A stretch of 64,000 nt of DNA from Oscillospiraceae bacterium. Lineage in GTDB: Bacteria; Bacillota; Clostridia; Oscillospirales; Ruminococcaceae. This document shows, piece by piece, positions 26,749-35,334 of the stretch. The position numbers and the translations under genes are program-made. The notes under the pieces were generated by a model, which was not told the DNA's origin, did no database searches, and saw nothing but the letters and a program-made list of their open reading frames with translations. Location: contig SVMX01000002.1 in assembly GCA_015067175.1 (NCBI GenBank), positions 165,327 to 229,326 on the forward strand, written 5' to 3'. Position 1 is the stretch's first letter. Each line of letters starts with the position of its first letter.

Positions 26749-26777
26749 TTGATTAAAACGGGATTTTATGATACAAT
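26749..26777 (+). promoter_or_regulatory. Sigma-A promoter of the DUF1015 gene
   Basis: TTGATT (26749-26754), 17-base spacer, TACAAT (26772-26777), 43 bases before the ATG at 26821. Confidence 0.65.
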
Positions 26778-26820
26778 ATTCTTATATTGCTTCGGACTTT
26801 TTCAGAAAGGAATAATCACT

Positions 26821-28074
26821 ATGACAGCTTTCACAACAGCCGATATACTGCTCCCAAAGCTCAGCTCTGAGGAGATGACGAAATGGGCGGTAGTTGCCTG
26901 CGACCAATACACCAGCGAGCCGCAGTACTGGGAAAAGACTGCTGATATTGTGGGCTCTGCGCCCTCTGCTTTAAGACTTATCCTGCCCGAGGTATATCTT
27001 GAAGCCCCCGATGCAAAGCAGCGTATAAGCGAGATAAACAAGACTATGCTTGATTATATTTCAAGCGATATTTTTGAGGAATACAAAAGCTCGCTTATTC
27101 TCACTGTACGCACTCAGGCGGACGGTAAGGTGCGCACAGGTCTTGTCGGCGCTATCGACCTTGAAATGTATGACTACACTAAGGGCAGCACCTCGCAGGT
27201 TCGCGCTACAGAAGCCACAGTTGCTTCGCGTATCCCCCCGAGAGTTGAGATACGCCGTGACGCAGCGCTTGAGCTTCCGCATATCATGATACTTATTGAC
27301 GACATCAAAAAGACTGTCATTGAGCCGCTCGAAGCTCGTATCGACACACTGAAAAAAGTTTATGATTTTGAGCTTATGCAGGGCGGCGGTCACCTCGCGG
27401 GATATCTTATTGACGGCGACAATGCAAAGGCGGTTTTCACCGCACTTGACGCACTTGCTGACAAAGATGGATTTAACTCCCGCTATGGTCTTTCGGGCGA
27501 GGAAGTGCTGCTGTATGCAATGGGCGACGGCAACCACTCGCTTGCTACTGCAAAGGCTTGCTACGAGGAGAAAAAGTCAAGCGGCTCTCCCGATGCGGCG
27601 CTTGCAAGATATGCGCTTGCAGAGGTAGTTAATCTCCACAGCGAGGCTCTTGAATTTGAGGCTATCCATCGCGTGATCGTTGATGTTGACACCAACGATC
27701 TCATGTCCATAATGACCGAAAAATTAGGCCTTGTAAAGGGTACAGACGGACAGAGCTTCACTGTTGTACTCGGCGGAAACGAGGAGAACTACACTATCAC
27801 AAAGGAAAGCTCCAATCTTACCGTTGGCAGTCTGCAAAGCTTCCTTGACGAATATCTGAGCAAGAACAAGGGCGTTATAGACTATATCCACGGTGATGAT
27901 GTTGTAAGATCGCTCTGCGAGGCAGAAAACAGCATTGGTTTCCTGCTGCCCTCCATGACTAAGGCCGAGCTTTTCCCTACAGTAATTAAAGACGGCGCAC
28001 TCCCGAGAAAAACTTTCTCAATGGGTCACGCTCACGATAAGCGCTTCTATTGCGAAGCGAGAAAGATACGCTGA
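26821..28074 (+). CDS. DUF1015-family protein
   Basis: It has 417 residues, the full family length. FTTADILLPKL, WAVVACDQYTSEP, GDGNHSLATAKACYE and DYIHGDD are conserved DUF1015 segments. The acidic and His residues of DGNHS suggest a nucleotide or phosphate-binding site. No confirmed activity is known to me. The ATG at 26821 follows AGAAAGGAA; an upstream in-frame start (26749) falls inside the promoter and is rejected. The final 17 codons and stop recur at 28156-28209, after a hairpin element. Confidence 0.85.
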   Translation: MTAFTTADILLPKLSSEEMTKWAVVACDQYTSEPQYWEKTADIVGSAPSALRLILPEVYLEAPDAKQRISEINKTMLDYISSDIFEEYKSSLILTVRTQADGKVRTGLVGAIDLEMYDYTKGSTSQVRATEATVASRIPPRVEIRRDAALELPHIMILIDDIKKTVIEPLEARIDTLKKVYDFELMQGGGHLAGYLIDGDNAKAVFTALDALADKDGFNSRYGLSGEEVLLYAMGDGNHSLATAKACYEEKKSSGSPDAALARYALAEVVNLHSEALEFEAIHRVIVDVDTNDLMSIMTEKLGLVKGTDGQSFTVVLGGNEENYTITKESSNLTVGSLQSFLDEYLSKNKGVIDYIHGDDVVRSLCEAENSIGFLLPSMTKAELFPTVIKDGALPRKTFSMGHAHDKRFYCEARKIR

Positions 28075-28155
28075 CCGCGACGTTTTTGCGTTTTCGGAAC
28101 GAAATCTCGGTCGCTCCGACCGAGAAGCAAAGACGTTGCCATTTGCGAAGCAAAT
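28075..28155. repeat. Hairpin-rich 81-bp insert after the DUF1015 gene
   Basis: It contains a 9-bp perfect stem with a three-base loop (28105-28125) inside an imperfect outer stem (28079-28091 with about 28133-28145), and a second hairpin ATTTGC-gaa-GCAAAT (28141-28155). It lies between the real DUF1015 3' end and a second copy of that 3' end. The short stems with three-base loops resemble those at 1855-2016. Confidence 0.65.
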
Positions 28156-28209
28156 ATGGGTCATGCCCATGATAAGCGCTTCTACTGCGAAGCGAGAAAA
28201 ATACGCTGA
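28156..28209 (+). pseudogene. Duplicate of the last 17 codons of the DUF1015 gene
   Basis: It encodes MGHAHDKRFYCEARKIR and TGA, identical in protein to 28021-28074. The two copies differ at five bases, all at third codon positions and all silent. It is therefore the end of a diverged allele, not a fresh copy. It has no ribosome site of its own. The serine hydrolase gene starts 26 bases later. Confidence 0.85.
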
Positions 28210-28234
28210 CAAATTCACTTAAAGAGGACACGAT

Positions 28235-29410
28235 ATGAACATGGTAAAGCTTGAGCGTATCACGGATATGCTCAAAGATCAGGTAAACAGCGGCGCTGTA
28301 AAGGGCGCATCTGCCTGCGTGCTGAAAAACGGACAGCCCATCTACAAGGCTTGCTGCGGAATGGCAGACGAAGCGCGCGGCATCAAATGGACAGAGGACA
28401 CTATAGTGCGCCTTTACTCGATGACTAAACCTATCACTGCGGCTGCGGCAATGATACTGATGGACAGAGGTCAGCTTGATCTTCAGGATAAGGTGAGCTG
28501 GTTTATACCGGGATTTAGAGAACAGAAAGTGCTTACCGATGAGGGCTTAGCTCCCGCAAAGACTGAAGTAACTATAAAGCACCTGCTGGATATGACGTCG
28601 GGACTTTGCTATCCCGATGAATGGTTCCCCGCAGGCGCTGAAATGTCTAAGCTTTATGCAAAGCTTGACGCGGAATATAAGGCAGGTAATCCCTCGGATA
28701 CTCTTGCATATGCAAACCTTATCGGACAACAGCCGCTTGCATTCCACCCCGGAGAGAAGTGGCTGTATGGCACAAGCGCAGATGTACTCGGAGCTGTGAT
28801 AGAAGTTATATCGGGTAAAAAGTTTGGTGATTTCTTGAAAGAGGAGCTTTTCGAGCCACTCGGCATGGTCGACACTGATTTCTATGTTCCGGAGGAGAAG
28901 CTCTGCCGCTTTGCTGAAAATTACGAACCCAAGGACGGCGAGCTTGTTCCCTGCGAATGGCAGCACTTGGGGCTTACATATCTGTGCAGAAAGCCACCCG
29001 AATTTCAATCGGGCGGCGCGGGTCTTTGCTCAACCATGAACGACTATGCCGCATTTGCGACAATGCTTCTGAACAAGGGCAGATACAACGGCAGACGCAT
29101 TCTCAGCGAAAACGCTGTCCGCTATCTAACTTCACCGCAGCTCACCGACAAGCAGCAGAGCATGTTAGATTGGGATAGCATGGTTGGCTTCAACTACGGA
29201 AATCTTATGCGCATCTGCAAAGACGAACGTGACGGCGCAGGAATAAGCACCTTTAAAGGCGAATATGGCTGGGACGGTTGGCTTGGCTGCTTCTTTGCAA
29301 ACGACCCTCAAAACGGTTACACATTCCTTTACTTTATTCAGCGTTGCGGCGGACTTGGTCAGCGCCCTATACGCATGATAAAACAGATAGTTTACGGTGC
29401 AGAGGATTAA
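28235..29410 (+). CDS. Serine hydrolase of the beta-lactamase/EstB family
   Basis: It has 391 residues with no signal peptide, so it is probably cytosolic. The catalytic SxxK is Ser62-Met-Thr-Lys65 in YSMTKPITAAA. The Tyr motif is near LYGTSADVLG, and FQSGGAGLCSTMNDYA is typical of class C-like esterases. Such proteins cleave esters or D-amino-acid peptides more often than beta-lactams. AGAGGA precedes the ATG at 28235. A strong terminator follows. It may be read from the DUF1015 promoter, through the hairpin insert. Confidence 0.88.
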   Translation: MNMVKLERITDMLKDQVNSGAVKGASACVLKNGQPIYKACCGMADEARGIKWTEDTIVRLYSMTKPITAAAAMILMDRGQLDLQDKVSWFIPGFREQKVLTDEGLAPAKTEVTIKHLLDMTSGLCYPDEWFPAGAEMSKLYAKLDAEYKAGNPSDTLAYANLIGQQPLAFHPGEKWLYGTSADVLGAVIEVISGKKFGDFLKEELFEPLGMVDTDFYVPEEKLCRFAENYEPKDGELVPCEWQHLGLTYLCRKPPEFQSGGAGLCSTMNDYAAFATMLLNKGRYNGRRILSENAVRYLTSPQLTDKQQSMLDWDSMVGFNYGNLMRICKDERDGAGISTFKGEYGWDGWLGCFFANDPQNGYTFLYFIQRCGGLGQRPIRMIKQIVYGAED

Positions 29411-29424
29411 CCACACAAAATTTT

Positions 29425-29449
29425 AAGGCGAGGGCATGACCCTCGCCTT
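29425..29449 (+). terminator. Terminator of the serine hydrolase gene
   Basis: Perfect 10-bp stem (AAGGCGAGGG), 5-base loop, followed by TTTTTATTTT. Confidence 0.85.
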
Positions 29450-29476
29450 TTTATTTTCTACTTAAGCCACAAATAA

Positions 29477-29502
29477 AAAACCTCCCGAAATCGGGAGGTT
29501 TT
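29477..29502 (-). terminator. Terminator of the sugar ABC transporter operon
   Basis: Perfect 12-bp stem (AAAACCTCCCGA) with a 2-base loop, ending the minus-strand operon 7 bases after the last stop. Confidence 0.8.
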
Positions 29503-29509
29503 ATTGTTA

Positions 29510-30412
29510 TTAACCCTTAACAGCGCCAAGAGCAACGCCCTTAACGATGAACTTAGAAAGTGCGAGGTAAACAACAACGATAGGAAGAATAGAGAGCAGA
29601 ACTGCGAGGTTCTGAACACCATAGTCAGTAGTAGTGGAAAGACCCATGATACCACCAACCATCATCGGCATAGTTCTCATGTTGATGTCACCGTTTACGA
29701 GAAGCATTGAAGGGTTGTAGTAGTTGTTCCAGCTTGCTACGAAAGCAAATATAGCCTGAACTGCAAATGCGGGCTTGAAGATAGGAAGCGAGATCTGCAT
29801 GAAAGTTCTGAACTCGCTACAGCCGTCGATTCGAGCAGCCTCAACGATATCAAGCGGGAACGAAGACTTCATGTACTGCAGCATAAAGAATACAGTAGAA
29901 GGAGCTGCAATCGAAGGAAGGATCAGAGGAATATAGTTGTTTACGAGCTTCAGAGTAGCCATAAACTCCAAGAAACCTGTTGAAACTACCTGTGTAGGAA
30001 CCATCATTACCAAGAGGATAAATGTGGTTGCGAACTTCTTACCCTTGAAATCATATACAGTAAGACCGTACGCTGTCATCGCCGAGAAGAACACTGTAAG
30101 AAGTGTGCAGGAGCCGGCGAGAATCAAGCTGTTTCTGTAACCGATCCAGAGATTAAATGTACGATGATAAACACCGTGCGCATACTCGGGATCCATAAGG
30201 TTCTGGAAATTCTGTACAAGGCTACCCTCAGGCAGGAAAGCAACACCATTCTTAATGATATCGCTGTTAGCTCTGGTAGCATTTATAAGAATTATGTACA
30301 GAGGAACAAGAGAGATTATTGTCAAAAGGAGGCAGACGATAAACCTAACAATGGAATGAAATCTGATCTTCCTTCTGTAATCCGCAGATGAAAAATTATA
30401 TGAATCAGCCAT
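29510..30412 (-). CDS. Sugar ABC transporter permease, MalG type (CUT1)
   Basis: It has 300 residues with six predicted membrane helices, the first at about 20-42. The ATPase-docking EAA loop is EAARIDGCSEFRTFMQISLP. It forms a heterodimeric channel with the MalF-type permease just upstream. Together they take up sugars or oligosaccharides delivered by the lipoprotein encoded first. No ATPase gene follows; such Gram-positive CUT1 systems commonly share an MsmX-type ATPase encoded elsewhere. The start at 30412 is 15 bases after the preceding stop, with a clear GGAGG site. Confidence 0.92.
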   Translation of the reverse strand: MADSYNFSSADYRRKIRFHSIVRFIVCLLLTIISLVPLYIILINATRANSDIIKNGVAFLPEGSLVQNFQNLMDPEYAHGVYHRTFNLWIGYRNSLILAGSCTLLTVFFSAMTAYGLTVYDFKGKKFATTFILLVMMVPTQVVSTGFLEFMATLKLVNNYIPLILPSIAAPSTVFFMLQYMKSSFPLDIVEAARIDGCSEFRTFMQISLPIFKPAFAVQAIFAFVASWNNYYNPSMLLVNGDINMRTMPMMVGGIMGLSTTTDYGVQNLAVLLSILPIVVVYLALSKFIVKGVALGAVKG

Positions 30413-30427
30413 GATTTACCTCCTCTC

Positions 30428-31393
30428 TTACTTTGCCTTGCGCTTTTTAGGCGCGGTGGAATCGGAATTAAATCTGTAGACCACTATACCGAGTATTGCA
30501 GTAAGCGCAAAGAGAATCATAGAAGATGCTGCGGAGTAACCGTAGTTATCAACCATATGGAAGTTCTCATAGATGAATACCGCACTGGTCTTAAGCGCAG
30601 GTCTAACAGTTGTACCTTCATGTAAGAGGTAAGGAATATCGAACATCTGGAGACCACCGATCATTGATGTGATGAACACATAAATGAAGATAGGCTTCAG
30701 AATCGGCATTGTAATCCTAAAGAAAGTGTTTGCTCCGCTGGAACCATCAATCTCAGCAGCTTCATATATCGAGGGATCGATACCGAAGATACCGGAGAGA
30801 AGCAGGAGCATAGTATTACCATACCACATCCAAGACTGGATGAGCATAACCAGAATTCGAGAGATCCAAACATCATTTACGAATGGAATTGGCTTGATAA
30901 TAGCCTCAAGGCTCAAAAGCAGGGAGTTGATCGCACCATACTTAGAGTTGCCAAACAGCATCATAAACATTCCCGCTACAGAAGCTGCGGTGATGATGTT
31001 AGGCAGATACATAACAACCTTGAAGAAACCTGTGCCCTTGATCTTTATTCTCGCATCTGAGAACCATACTGCTAAAAGCAGTGACAAAACGATCTGAACT
31101 AAAAAGTTACCTGCCCAGAGGATAAATGTGTTTCCTAAGGATTCCCAAAACTTGCTCTGAACAGCATTTGCAGCGAAGTTACCTTCTTCGCCGAAAAGCA
31201 ACCACTGATAATTCTGAAGACCTACCCATAACTCAGGATGCTCACTACCATTCTCCTTAAAGCTGAGGAGTAAAGTGTTAATAAGCGGATAGATCATGAA
31301 GAATGCGTAAATAATAAAGAACGGAGCGATAAAAATATAGCCGTACTTTGCATAGCTTATCATTCTTTGTTTTCTTCCGGTTGCAGCTTGCAT
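30428..31393 (-). CDS. Sugar ABC transporter permease, MalF type (CUT1)
   Basis: It has 321 residues, with a helix at about 18-42 and five more. The EAA loop is EAAEIDGSSGANTFFRITMP, followed by PILKPIFIYV. The start is ATG 31393, since GAAAGGG lies eight bases ahead; the GTG three codons upstream lacks spacing. It is the second gene of the transporter operon, separated from the binding-protein gene by 122 bases that include a stable hairpin. Confidence 0.92.
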   Translation of the reverse strand: MQAATGRKQRMISYAKYGYIFIAPFFIIYAFFMIYPLINTLLLSFKENGSEHPELWVGLQNYQWLLFGEEGNFAANAVQSKFWESLGNTFILWAGNFLVQIVLSLLLAVWFSDARIKIKGTGFFKVVMYLPNIITAASVAGMFMMLFGNSKYGAINSLLLSLEAIIKPIPFVNDVWISRILVMLIQSWMWYGNTMLLLLSGIFGIDPSIYEAAEIDGSSGANTFFRITMPILKPIFIYVFITSMIGGLQMFDIPYLLHEGTTVRPALKTSAVFIYENFHMVDNYGYSAASSMILFALTAILGIVVYRFNSDSTAPKKRKAK

Positions 31394-31436
31394 GACGCAC
31401 ACCCTTTCACTTTTTTTGATAAAAAATCACAATATA

Positions 31437-31464
31437 CTGCTTATGGACTTTCGCCCATAAGCAG
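31437..31464 (-). promoter_or_regulatory. Intercistronic hairpin between binding-protein and permease genes
   Basis: Perfect 10-bp stem (CTGCTTATGG), 8-base loop. Such stems after the binding-protein gene often protect its mRNA and lower permease expression. No strong T-run follows directly, so full termination is unlikely. Confidence 0.6.
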
Positions 31465-31515
31465 ATATATTGCAACAAAACTTATTTAGTTTTTAAAGTT
31501 TAGCTCAATAATTGA

Positions 31516-32937
31516 TTATTCAATTACGATCTCGGGGAATGCAGTAGCAACTTCACCCTTGAATGCTGCAATAGCGTCGTCCTTGGTAGCGTATGTGCCA
31601 TCGAGGTAGCCAGCAACGGAGTTGTTGAACTTAGCCTTGATTACAGAGTCATACTTTGTCAGCTTGTTGCTGAGGTCGAGCTTGTCAAGAACCTTAACGA
31701 GGATCTCATAGTGGTTCTGACCGTTGAGGTACTTGTTGGAGGTTGTAGCCTCAGACATAACCTTCTTGTTGTTCATGAAGTCGCCTGTCTCAGCTGCATA
31801 AGCTGCCATAGAGTCAGCGTTCTTGCAGTAGAACTCGATGAACTCCTTAGCAAGTGTCTTGTTGTCGCACTTGGGAGCTACACCGAAGTAGGAACCGCCC
31901 CAGAACCAGCCGGAAGGACCTTCGCAGATAGCCATGTTCTTACCGAGAGCCTCATCCTTGTTTGTGAAGTTCTCAAGGATAGAACCGCCGCCTGTTGTTG
32001 TCAGACCCCATGTAGGAACGAAGTCACCGAGAGCTGTGCCGTCCATGATAGCATTGTACCAAGCGTTATCCCACTGAGGAACGTTTGCGAGAGAGTTGTT
32101 GTCGAGCATTGCCTTAGCAATGTCATAGAAGTCAGCAGCGTTGTCCATAACGAGCTTGCCGTCAACTACCCAAGCCTGTGTTCTGTTGGACTGGAATACC
32201 TGCCACAGACCACCCTCAGTTGCCTGGATGGAAGTAGCACCGCCGGACTTCTCGTACAGAGTTGCACCAGTAGCCTGGAATGTATCCCAATCCTTTACGA
32301 GCTCCTGCATCTCAGCGGGAGACTTAACACCGAGGTACTGCTCAGCGAGGTCAGCTCTGTATACGAAGCCACCGGGAGTAGCCTGGAAAGAAGCTGCCTT
32401 GAATACGCCAGCATCATTTGTACCGTAGTCAAGTGTGTAAGCAAATGCCTCAGAGAAATCAGCCTTTGTCAGACCGATAGCATCGTAGCCAACAGTCAGG
32501 CTGTCGTCGTTGATGTAATCAGCAACCCAGTCAGCATCATAGATCATGAGGTCAGCGTCATCGTCGCCGAGGAGGTACTGCTTGTAACCGTCACGTGCGT
32601 TCTCACCCTTCTGACCAACGCCTACGAACTTAACCTTAGATGCATCGTAGCCCTTTGTCTTGAGGAAGAAGTCAACCATCTTTACAACGTCGGAGTTCTC
32701 TTCCCAAGCAAGGATTGTGAGAGTCTCGCCATCATCAGACAGAGTAGCAGTTGTGTCACCTGTAGATGTGTCAGTAGATGTGTTGCCTGTGGATGTGTCG
32801 CCTGTGGATGTGTTGCCGGAATCACTTGTAGATGTGTTGCCGGAATCGCTTGTGGATGTGTCACCGTTATTGGAGCAGCCAACAACGGACAGAATTGTAG
32901 CAGACGCGAGGAGCGCTGCTAATACTCTTTTCTTCAT
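31516..32937 (-). CDS. Sugar ABC transporter substrate-binding lipoprotein (CUT1)
   Basis: It has 473 residues. A lipoprotein signal with lipobox LSVVGC (Cys21) is followed by a low-complexity Ser/Thr/Gly/Asp linker (about 22-65, repeats of GNTSTSDS type), then a bacterial solute-binding domain starting near LTILAWEENSDVV. It captures a carbohydrate at the cell surface for the two permeases downstream. Aromatic residues such as SGWFWGGSYFGVAP may stack on sugar rings. Family and gene order support an oligosaccharide, but the sugar is not identifiable. The first gene has a long upstream leader. Confidence 0.9.
   Translation of the reverse strand: MKKRVLAALLASATILSVVGCSNNGDTSTSDSGNTSTSDSGNTSTGDTSTGNTSTDTSTGDTTATLSDDGETLTILAWEENSDVVKMVDFFLKTKGYDASKVKFVGVGQKGENARDGYKQYLLGDDDADLMIYDADWVADYINDDSLTVGYDAIGLTKADFSEAFAYTLDYGTNDAGVFKAASFQATPGGFVYRADLAEQYLGVKSPAEMQELVKDWDTFQATGATLYEKSGGATSIQATEGGLWQVFQSNRTQAWVVDGKLVMDNAADFYDIAKAMLDNNSLANVPQWDNAWYNAIMDGTALGDFVPTWGLTTTGGGSILENFTNKDEALGKNMAICEGPSGWFWGGSYFGVAPKCDNKTLAKEFIEFYCKNADSMAAYAAETGDFMNNKKVMSEATTSNKYLNGQNHYEILVKVLDKLDLSNKLTKYDSVIKAKFNNSVAGYLDGTYATKDDAIAAFKGEVATAFPEIVIE
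32755..32880 (-). repeat. Short tandem repeats coding for the lipoprotein linker
   Basis: Repeated Gly-Asn/Asp-Thr-Ser-Thr units give variable Ser/Thr-rich spacing between the lipid anchor and the binding domain. Such repeats readily change copy number. Confidence 0.7.
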
Positions 32938-33036
32938 AGGTATTTTCCTCCCATAGATAGGTTTCGTTCCGAAAATGGAACTTAAGTTTTATTGATCAGA
33001 ACAGCCCGAATTTCGCGCTATCTGATTTCATTTGTA

Positions 33037-33065
33037 AGTTTATCATAAAACAAACCTTTTTTCAA
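33037..33065 (-). promoter_or_regulatory. Sigma-A promoter of the sugar transporter operon
   Basis: Minus strand TTGAAA (33060-33065), 17-base spacer, TAAACT (33037-33042), leaving a leader of about 90 bases. Confidence 0.55.
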
Positions 33066-33325
33066 GTCTTTTTTTTGAACTTTTTCGCACTGCAAACACG
33101 GAAAACGATTTCAATTTCACTTGATTGTTCATTATTACAACACTTTTACTTAATAACTTAAATTTTAGAATTTCTTTAAGCAAAGCCCTTAAAATCGCAT
33201 AGGCAAGCCGTTTTTTAGCCATCATCTCTTATTAAAACATTTGGTTTCAAATAGAAAATCTACTTTTGTAACCAAGTTGTAACTTTTGTTTTGGTGAAAG
33301 TGCCGAAAAATTCACAAACTCCTTT

Positions 33326-33339
33326 TGTAAACGTTATCA
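33326..33339. promoter_or_regulatory. cre-like / LacI-family operator
   Basis: TGTAAACGTTATCA fits the CcpA consensus TGWAANCGNTNWCA at every position. It lies about 260 bases upstream of the proposed transporter promoter, so it may serve DNA looping, a second promoter or another LacI-type regulator. Confidence 0.6.
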
Positions 33340-33446
33340 CTTGTAACCGTGCGTCAATAATATAGATATGTGTAAATTTAACGCCTTATGAATGCAGAAA
33401 TACAACTCGCATTTAATACTATTATATAATATATAGCAAACAAAAA

Positions 33447-33468
33447 ACCGCCCGAAAAATCGGGCGGT
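33447..33468 (-). terminator. Terminator of the transcarboxylase-like operon
   Basis: Perfect 9-bp GC-rich stem (ACCGCCCGA), 4-base loop, T-run on the minus strand. Confidence 0.8.
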
Positions 33469-33480
33469 CAATATACGATA

Positions 33481-34878
33481 TTATACAGGGTGTACCTTGT
33501 TCACCTTGTCAGCGTGGTCAGCGTCAATGCCGAGCTTTCTGTCGCGGCGCTTTTCAAAGTACTTGGGAGCTACCTTCGGGAACATTGCATATGTGAGGAT
33601 ATCCTCCTCCTGCTCTATCCACTCGGAAGCCTCTGCCTTCATTGCCTCAAACTCGGGGCTGAGCTGGTCAGCGGGACGGCAAGTGATGGGCTGCTCGTCG
33701 CCGAGTATCTTCTTCTGGAAGTCGGGATCGATAGCAACGGGAGTTCTGCCGTATTCTCCCTTAACAAGGCCCTTAAACTCCTTGGTAACAGTCTTATAGC
33801 GCTCGCCTGTAATAACGTTGAACACTGCCTGCGTACCAACGATCTGAGATGTGGGAGTAACCAGAGGGGGGAAACCGCTGTCCTTGCGAACACGGGGAAC
33901 TTCCTTAAGAACCTCGTCAAGCTGGTCAGCCTTACCTGCCTGCTTGAGCTGAGAGAGGAGGTTAGACAGCATACCGCCGGGGACCTGATAAATAAGCGCA
34001 TTTGCGTCTGTTGCGAGCATAGAGGGGTCGAGCAGACCGCTGTCGATGTACTTCTTGCGCAGCTTCATGAAGAAATCTCTAACCTCGGTAAGTGCAACGA
34101 GATCAATGCCTGTATCGTACTCTGTACCCTTGAATGTAGCAACGATAGACTCTGTGGGAGCATGGGAAGTACCCAGTGCAAGCGGAGACATAGCTGTATC
34201 AACAGCGTCAACACCGGCCTCAACTGCCTTGATTATGCACATAGAAGCAAGACCGGAGGTGTAGTGTGTGTGGAGCTGTACAGGAATGCTTACAGCGCTC
34301 TTGATATCGCGAACAAGGCTTTCTGCCTCATAGGGAGTAAGCAGCGCAGCCATATCCTTGATGCAGATAGAGTCAGCGCCTGCGCTCTCGACCTGCTTTG
34401 CATAGTTCATGTAATATTCATGTGTGAATACCTCGCCGAGGGTGTAGGAGATAGCAACCTGTGCGTGACCCTGCTCCTTCTTTGCAGCGTTGATAGCTGT
34501 TTCGAGGTTTCTGATATCGTTCAGTGCGTCGAAAATACGGATAATGTCTATACCATTTGCGATGGACTTCTGTACAAAATACTGCACGAGGTCATCTGCA
34601 TAGTGACGATAGCCCAGCATATTCTGTCCTCTGAACAGCATCTGAAGCTTTGTATTGGGCATCTCCTTGCGGATAGTGCGCAGTCTGTCCCAAGGACACT
34701 CGTCAAGGAAGCGAATGCAGGAGTCAAATGTTGCGCCACCCCAACACTCAGCGGAATAAAAGCCTATCTTATCCATAGTGGACAGAATGGGACGCATTTC
34801 ATCTAATGACATTCTGGTAGCGAGCAGCGACTGGTGCGCGTCACGCAGAACGGTTTCTGTAATCTTCAGCTTAGCCAT
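33481..34878 (-). CDS. Biotin-dependent carboxyltransferase, OadA/PycB/5S type
   Basis: It has 465 residues. It is a TIM-barrel carboxyltransferase that moves carboxyl between oxaloacetate or pyruvate and carboxybiotin. Metal-site motif TVLRDAHQSL is at the N-terminus, with ECWGGATFDSC and LHTHYTSGLA following. It lacks the C-terminal biotin domain seen in many OadA proteins; the biotin carrier is the separate gene 16 bases upstream. With the carrier and the carboxyltransferase upstream it forms a 12S-1.3S-5S-like set. I name no single gene because oxaloacetate decarboxylase alpha, PycB and transcarboxylase 5S look alike. Confidence 0.88.
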   Translation of the reverse strand: MAKLKITETVLRDAHQSLLATRMSLDEMRPILSTMDKIGFYSAECWGGATFDSCIRFLDECPWDRLRTIRKEMPNTKLQMLFRGQNMLGYRHYADDLVQYFVQKSIANGIDIIRIFDALNDIRNLETAINAAKKEQGHAQVAISYTLGEVFTHEYYMNYAKQVESAGADSICIKDMAALLTPYEAESLVRDIKSAVSIPVQLHTHYTSGLASMCIIKAVEAGVDAVDTAMSPLALGTSHAPTESIVATFKGTEYDTGIDLVALTEVRDFFMKLRKKYIDSGLLDPSMLATDANALIYQVPGGMLSNLLSQLKQAGKADQLDEVLKEVPRVRKDSGFPPLVTPTSQIVGTQAVFNVITGERYKTVTKEFKGLVKGEYGRTPVAIDPDFQKKILGDEQPITCRPADQLSPEFEAMKAEASEWIEQEEDILTYAMFPKVAPKYFEKRRDRKLGIDADHADKVNKVHPV

Positions 34879-34894
34879 TTTTGCTCTCCTTAAA

Positions 34895-35251
34895 TCAGTT
34901 GATTGTTACTACAACAGCGCCTGTATCAACAGCGTCGCCCTTATTTACGTTTACGGAAGCAACAACGCCATCTCTGTCGCAAACGATATCGTTCTCCATC
35001 TTCATAGCCTCGAGAACTGCTACAACTGTACCGTTTGATACCTTATCGCCAACCTTTACCTTAACGTCAACGATAGTACCGGGCATGGGAGCATTGATAG
35101 ACGCGCTTCCTGCTGCAGCGGGAGCGGGAGCAGCCTTCTTGGGAGCTGCCTTGGGAGCAGGAGCAGCTGCTACGGGAGCAGCAGAGCCGTCAGCCTCGTC
35201 AACTGTTACATCATAAGCATTGCCGTTTACAGTGATTGTGTATCTTTTCAT
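34895..35251 (-). CDS. Biotin carboxyl carrier protein
   Basis: It has 118 residues. It starts KRYTITVNGNAYDVTVDEA, then an Ala/Pro/Lys linker (about 22-48) and a biotinyl domain with the biotinylation site EAMKM (Lys84). It carries carboxyl groups between the two carboxyltransferase subunits encoded on either side. It is of the 1.3S/OadA-tail type, with MPGTIVDVKVKVGD typical of these carriers. Confidence 0.93.
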   Translation of the reverse strand: MKRYTITVNGNAYDVTVDEADGSAAPVAAAPAPKAAPKKAAPAPAAAGSASINAPMPGTIVDVKVKVGDKVSNGTVVAVLEAMKMENDIVCDRDGVVASVNVNKGDAVDTGAVVVTIN

Positions 35252-35296
35252 GTCAAAAACCTCTCTATGATTAATTTTATTTACATTTTATCTGAC

Positions 35297-35316
35297 GGAC
35301 ACGGCAAGCCGTGTCC
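35297..35316. repeat. Short perfect inverted repeat between carrier and carboxyltransferase genes
   Basis: GGACACGGC-aa-GCCGTGTCC, a 9-bp stem with a 2-base loop, within the 83-base gap. It could be an mRNA-stabilising hairpin or a dispersed repeat. No T-run follows on the minus strand. Confidence 0.7.
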
Positions 35317-35334
35317 CTACAGGCGTATAATAAA

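Larger units (their letters stand above)
32938..33446. other. 509-base A+T-rich control region upstream of the sugar transporter
   Basis: It holds a promoter near the gene (33037-33065) and a cre/LacI-type operator (33326-33339). A 60-codon open frame at 33043-33225 (-) has no homology I recognise and lies upstream of the promoter; I do not call it a gene. No conserved riboswitch is visible. Confidence 0.55.

Noticed and set aside
28156..28209. Downstream DUF1015 end as a small gene
   Set aside because: It has no ribosome site and matches the preceding gene end codon by codon; treated as a remnant.
31711..32922. 403-codon open frame (+) opposite the binding lipoprotein
   Set aside because: Low-complexity reverse reading of the Ser/Thr-rich gene, without a ribosome site.
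33043..33225. 60-codon basic open frame (-) upstream of the transporter operon
   Set aside because: No homology I recognise, strongly A+T-rich, and it lies upstream of the likely promoter; treated as leader sequence.
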